A stretch of 64,000 bases of DNA from Sphaerisporangium krabiense (GTDB lineage: Bacteria; Actinomycetota; Actinomycetes; Streptosporangiales; Streptosporangiaceae), in NCBI RefSeq assembly GCF_014200435.1, contig NZ_JACHBR010000001.1, forward strand, positions 744,001 through 808,000. The letters run 5' to 3'. Both the position numbers and the translations under genes were made by a program. Within the stretch, counting starts at the first letter, position 1; the number at the start of each line of letters is the position of its first letter. Shown piece by piece: positions 59,561 through 64,000 of the stretch. The notes beneath the pieces are model-generated. The model was not told the DNA's origin, ran no database searches, and was given only the letters and a program-made list of their open reading frames with translations.

Positions 59561-60811
59561 TCAACGCTTCTGGCGCGTGTCGTATTTCCAGAAGGACCGC
59601 ACGGCCAATCCGGTGATCACGACGAGCAGCGCGCACAGGAATCCGCCGCCCGCCCAGGCGGGCACGAGACCGACCGCGCTCGACGTCGCGCCGGCCCTCA
59701 GGTCTCCGAGCCTCGGCCCGCCGGCGACGACGACCATGAACACGCCCTGCATGCGCCCGCGCATCTCGTCGGGGGCGTAGGTCTGCAGGATCGTCTGCCG
59801 CCACACCGCCGACACCATGTCGATGCCGCCCGAGACGGCGAGCAGGAGCACGATCAGCCAGAGCGGCCCCGCGAAGGCCGCGGCGGCGACGGTCAGGCCC
59901 CACAACGCGATGGCCACGGTGAGCGCCACGCCCTGGCGGTGGATGCGCCCGACCCACCCGGACATCAGGCCGGCCGCGACCGCGCCGATGGCCAGGCTCG
60001 CCGAGAGCCAGCCGAACGCGACGGCGGACCCGCCGAACCGCTCGGCCGCCATCTCGGGGAACAGCGCCCGCGGCATGGCGAAGGCCATGGCGATGATGTC
60101 GACGGCGAAGGACATCATGACGATCGGCTGCCTGGCGATGTAGCGCAGGCCGTCGGTGACCGAGCGCAGTCCGGGCCGGGACACGGCGCCGAGCGGCTCC
60201 AGGGCCGGCAGCCGCACCGCCGCGTAGAACCCGGCGCCGAACAGGACCGCGTCGATCAGGTAGGCCGTCCCGTACCCGCCCTGGGCGAGCACGAGGCCGG
60301 CGAGCAGGGGGCCGACCACCGAGCCGATGCTGCTGACCAGGTAGTTGAGGGTGTTGGCCGCGGCGACGTGCTCCAAGGGGACGAGCCTCGGGATGATCGC
60401 GCCGCGGGTGGGCGAGGTGACGGCGAAGCCGGTGGCCTGGACGGCCGTGGCGGCGAGGATGACGTAGACGTTGCCCCAGCCCGCCGCGGCCTGCACCAGC
60501 AGGGCGAGGGTGGCGAGCCAGGCGACGACCGAGCCGGTGAGCAGGAGCTTACGACGGTCGACCGCGTCGGCGACGGCGCCGCCCCACAGGCCGAACACCA
60601 CGAGCGGGACGAGGTTGGCCGGGCCGAGCAGGCCCACCCACAGCGAGGACCCGGTGATGTCGAACACCTGGGCGCTGACCGCGACCGAGGTGAGCTGGAA
60701 GCCGATGAAGGAGACGCCCTGCCCGAGCAGCAGCCGCCGATACGCCGGCCGGCCCATGGGCCGGGTATCGACGGCGATCCGCTTGAGTCCTGCCTGGACG
60801 ACCCCCGCCAT
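59561..60811 (-). CDS. MFS transporter, EntS-like (MFS_3) family
   Basis: A 416-residue major facilitator with about 12 membrane helices. RRLLLGQGVSFIGFQLTSVA at the start, DAVDRRKLLLTGSV as the loop 2-3 motif and PDEMRGRMQGVFMVV as the matching loop in the second half are typical of the EntS-like, MFS_3 branch, which exports siderophores and other small molecules. It lies 235 bases upstream of ideR on the same strand. That neighbourhood makes siderophore export possible, but no biosynthesis genes are here. ATG 60811. Confidence 0.85.
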   Translation of the reverse strand: MAGVVQAGLKRIAVDTRPMGRPAYRRLLLGQGVSFIGFQLTSVAVSAQVFDITGSSLWVGLLGPANLVPLVVFGLWGGAVADAVDRRKLLLTGSVVAWLATLALLVQAAAGWGNVYVILAATAVQATGFAVTSPTRGAIIPRLVPLEHVAAANTLNYLVSSIGSVVGPLLAGLVLAQGGYGTAYLIDAVLFGAGFYAAVRLPALEPLGAVSRPGLRSVTDGLRYIARQPIVMMSFAVDIIAMAFAMPRALFPEMAAERFGGSAVAFGWLSASLAIGAVAAGLMSGWVGRIHRQGVALTVAIALWGLTVAAAAFAGPLWLIVLLLAVSGGIDMVSAVWRQTILQTYAPDEMRGRMQGVFMVVVAGGPRLGDLRAGATSSAVGLVPAWAGGGFLCALLVVITGLAVRSFWKYDTRQKR

Positions 60812-60882
60812 TGCCCACCCCGCCGAACCGGAAACAAGCCAACATCTCCGGGCACTCTACTCAGATGGGTGGGATGACCGGG

Positions 60883-61536
60883 TCAGGGGGCGAGCCGTTC
60901 CAGGGTCCACCCCGCCTTGGTGCGCCGGTAGCGGAGCCGGTCGTGCATGCGGTCGATCTGCCCCTGCCAGAACTCGACCTCCGTGGGGACCACGCGGAAC
61001 CCGCCCCAGAAGTCGGGCACGGGCGGGTCCTCGGGCCAGCGCTCGGCCAGCTCGCGGAACCGGGCGTCCAGCTCCTCCCGTGACCGGACGACCGCCGACT
61101 GACGCGAGGCCCAGGCCCCGACGCGCGAGCCGTACGGCCGGGAGTGGAAATAAGCGGCGGAATCCTCGCGCGGCAATTTTGTGACTTTTCCCTCGACGCG
61201 CACCTGCCGGCGCAGGGGGTGCCAGGGGAACAACAGGCATGCGCGCGGGTTCTCGGCGAGGTCGCGGCCCTTGCGTGACTCGTAGTTGGTGTAGAAGACG
61301 AACCCCTGCTGGTCGTACCCCTTGAGCAGGACCGTCCTGGCAGTGGGAAGGCCTCCCGCGGAGGAGGTGGCCAGCACCATGGCGTTCGGCTCGGGCAGCC
61401 CGGCCTCGACGGCGTCGGCGAACCACGACGCGAACTGCGTGACCGGATCGGGGGCCATGTCGCTCTCGTTCAGAGGACGACCTTCGTATGTACGGCGAAG
61501 CCCGGAGAAGTACGGCGGGCTCGATGCGGCATCCAC
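60883..61536 (-). CDS. pdxH: Pyridoxamine 5'-phosphate oxidase
   Basis: A 217-residue FMN enzyme making pyridoxal 5'-phosphate, the last step of vitamin B6 synthesis and salvage. It shows RTVLLKGYDQQGFVFYTNYE with FMN-binding residues, LLFPWHPLRRQVRVEGKV, and the C-terminal WQGQIDRMHDRLRYRR ending in LAP. The start is GTG at 61536. The usual start MRR-like lies about 12 residues downstream, so a slightly shorter protein is possible. It is divergent from citA. Confidence 0.93.
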   Translation of the reverse strand: MDAASSPPYFSGLRRTYEGRPLNESDMAPDPVTQFASWFADAVEAGLPEPNAMVLATSSAGGLPTARTVLLKGYDQQGFVFYTNYESRKGRDLAENPRACLLFPWHPLRRQVRVEGKVTKLPREDSAAYFHSRPYGSRVGAWASRQSAVVRSREELDARFRELAERWPEDPPVPDFWGGFRVVPTEVEFWQGQIDRMHDRLRYRRTKAGWTLERLAP

Positions 61537-61705
61537 AGACCGGTATTCTTCCGCGTCCGGCGCCGCGAGCGCGCGGTGCCCCCTACCAGCGGGATCGCGT
61601 TTCGCAAGGCCCCCACGACAGATCGCCGCCGCGGAGGGGGTTGAATATGACCCGCCGGTATCTCGACATCAAGGCTTTGACTTCAAGAAAGGGAGGCGGC
61701 CGCGA

Positions 61706-62812
61706 ATGTCCGACTTCAAACCCGGGTTGGAAGGCGTCGTAGCGTTCGAGACCGAGATCGCGGAACCGGACAAAGAGGGGGGCGCCCTCCGCTACCGGGG
61801 CGTCGACATCGAAGAGCTGGTCGGCCGCGTGTCCTACGGGAACGTCTGGGGCCTGCTCGTGGACAACAAGTTCAAGCCGGGTCTGCCCCCGGCCGAGCCG
61901 TACCCGATCCCCGTCCACTCCGGTGACATCCGCGTCGACGTCCAGAGCGCCCTCGCCATGCTGGCGCCGGCCTACGGGTTCCGCCAGCTTCTCGACATCG
62001 ACGAGAACCAGGTCCGCGACGATCTCGCGCGCGCCTCGGTGACCGCCCTGTCCTTCGTCGCCCAGTCCGCCCGCGGGCTCGGCCTGCCCATGGTTCCGCA
62101 GTCCCGCGTCGACGAGGCCGACACGATCGTCGAGCGCTTCATGATCCGCTGGCGCGGCGAGCCCGACCCCAAGCACGTCAAGGCCATCGACGCCTACTGG
62201 ACCTCCGCCGCCGAGCACGGCATGAACGCCTCCACGTTCACCGCCCGCGTCATCGCCTCGACCGGCGCCGACGTGGCCGCCGCGCTGTCGGGCGCCGTCG
62301 GCGCGATGTCCGGCCCGCTGCACGGCGGCGCGCCCGCGCGCGTGCTGCACATGATCGAGGAGGTCGAGCGCATCGGCGACGCGGAGACCTACGTCAAGAA
62401 CGCCCTGGACTCCGGCGAGCGCCTGATGGGCTTCGGCCACCGGGTGTACCGCGCCGAGGACCCGCGGGCCCGCGTGCTGCGCCGCACCGCCCAGGAGCTC
62501 AACGCGCCGCGCTACGAGGTGGCGTGCGCGCTGGAAAAGGCCGCGCTGGCCGAGCTGCACGCCCGCAAGCCCGACCGCGTCCTCGCGACGAACGTGGAGT
62601 TCTGGGCCGCGATCATGCTGGACTTCGCCGAGGTCCCTTCGCACATGTTCACCTCCATGTTCACCTGTGCGCGCACCGCGGGCTGGGCCGCACACATCCT
62701 GGAGCAGAAGCGCACCGGACGCCTCGTGCGGCCGAGCGCGCGTTACGTCGGCCCGCCGCAGCGCTCGATCAACGACGTGCCGGGCGCGGCCGAGGTCGTC
62801 GGCAAGAGCTGA
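61706..62812 (+). CDS. citA: Citrate synthase 2
   Basis: A 368-residue citrate synthase that condenses oxaloacetate and acetyl-CoA. It is the short CitA-type found besides the main GltA in actinobacteria. The catalytic residues lie in MSGPLHGGAPARVLHMI (His), MGFGHRVYRAEDPRARV (His) and TNVEFWAAIMLDF. ATG 61706 (MSDFKPGLEGVVAFETEI) has GGGAGG 9 bases upstream. The upstream in-frame extension to 61322 overlaps pdxH and is rejected. A terminator follows. Confidence 0.93.
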   Translation: MSDFKPGLEGVVAFETEIAEPDKEGGALRYRGVDIEELVGRVSYGNVWGLLVDNKFKPGLPPAEPYPIPVHSGDIRVDVQSALAMLAPAYGFRQLLDIDENQVRDDLARASVTALSFVAQSARGLGLPMVPQSRVDEADTIVERFMIRWRGEPDPKHVKAIDAYWTSAAEHGMNASTFTARVIASTGADVAAALSGAVGAMSGPLHGGAPARVLHMIEEVERIGDAETYVKNALDSGERLMGFGHRVYRAEDPRARVLRRTAQELNAPRYEVACALEKAALAELHARKPDRVLATNVEFWAAIMLDFAEVPSHMFTSMFTCARTAGWAAHILEQKRTGRLVRPSARYVGPPQRSINDVPGAAEVVGKS

Positions 62813-62912
62813 CCCCCGCGCTTCCCCTTCCGAGCAGATTCCGGGCAGATCCCGAGCAGACCCTCCCCCGCCGTCCCGGCCCTCGCCGGACCGGCGCACA
62901 CACCCCCGTGCG

Positions 62913-62939
62913 AGGCCCGCAGCCCCCGGTTGCGGGCCT
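62913..62939 (+). terminator. Terminator after citA
   Basis: AGGCCCGCA (62913-62921) pairs with TGCGGGCCT (62931-62939) around a 9-base loop, followed by TGAGCGTG. It lies 100 bases past the citA stop. The intervening segment has short repeats of the GAGCAGA/GGGCAGA type without a clear function. Confidence 0.7.
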
Positions 62940-63054
62940 TGAGCGTGTTCCCGGCCCATCCCGGCCCAGGGCGTGCCGCGCGGACCCACGGCACGCCCAC
63001 CTGGCCGTTCGCCCGCGGCTCGCCCGTATCTCACGATCCGGACCCTCGGCGTGA

Positions 63055-64000
<946 letters not shown>

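Noticed and set aside
61322-61705. 128-codon N-terminal extension of citrate synthase
   Set aside because: It is antisense to pdxH, and the conserved start with its ribosome-binding site is at 61706.

Overview
The window is high-GC actinobacterial DNA. The translational core has the actinobacterial gene order, most intergenic spaces are short, GTG and TTG starts are common (including the TTG start of rpoB), and accessory genes belong to typical actinomycete families: DUF397 with an XRE regulator, class F sortases, a SpoIIE-type phosphatase with an RsbW-like domain, ECF sigma factors, IdeR and CitA. Gene content and the rpoB sequence fit a Streptosporangiales or Thermomonosporaceae-type actinomycete, but the genus is inference. 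No rRNA, insertion sequence, phage module or CRISPR array was seen.

Region 1 (1-26.9 kb, all minus strand) is one long block of information-processing genes. In transcription order these are tRNA-Trp, secE, nusG, rplK, rplA, an LppX/LprG-like lipoprotein gene, rplJ, rplL, two Mce-associated membrane protein genes, rpoB, rpoC, rpsL, rpsG, fusA, tuf, the S10 operon (rpsJ to rpsQ) and the start of the spc operon (rplN to a partial rpsH). Good promoter matches sit before rpsL and rpoB. Intrinsic-terminator-like hairpins separate rplA, rplL, rpoC, fusA, tuf and rpsQ from what follows. The rplJ leader carries an attenuator-like hairpin with a U-tract, and the tuf-rpsJ gap carries a 23-bp-arm inverted repeat.

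Region 2 (27-45 kb) mixes metabolism and signalling: an aspartate aminotransferase, an adenosine-deaminase-like enzyme, two classical ECF sigma/membrane-partner pairs (29.7-28.4 kb and 36.5-35.2 kb), and a membrane-tethered ECF sigma factor with a proline-rich extracytoplasmic region next to a large exported protein. It also has a methyltransferase, an OmpR-type two-component pair, and a three-gene operon (small membrane protein, XRE regulator, MDR oxidoreductase) behind an apparently leaderless promoter. A small-ORF locus with a structured leader, a thiolase and a polytopic membrane protein complete it.

Region 3 (45-53.3 kb) is the most accessory part. Two operons each pair a secreted, membrane-anchored protein with a class F sortase. 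They flank a DUF397/XRE/ATPase trio, a zinc-ribbon protein, a small membrane protein and a methyltransferase. Neither sortase substrate has LPXTG, but both carry a related P-x-G-G-A-x-T-G motif before the terminal membrane helix. The DUF397 protein has its core motif triplicated as exact 60-bp units.

Region 4 (53.4-64 kb) holds an acyl-CoA dehydrogenase, a 54-residue membrane protein, a secreted collagen-like protein, a multidomain PP2C phosphatase, IdeR, an MFS exporter, pdxH, citA and a partial serC.
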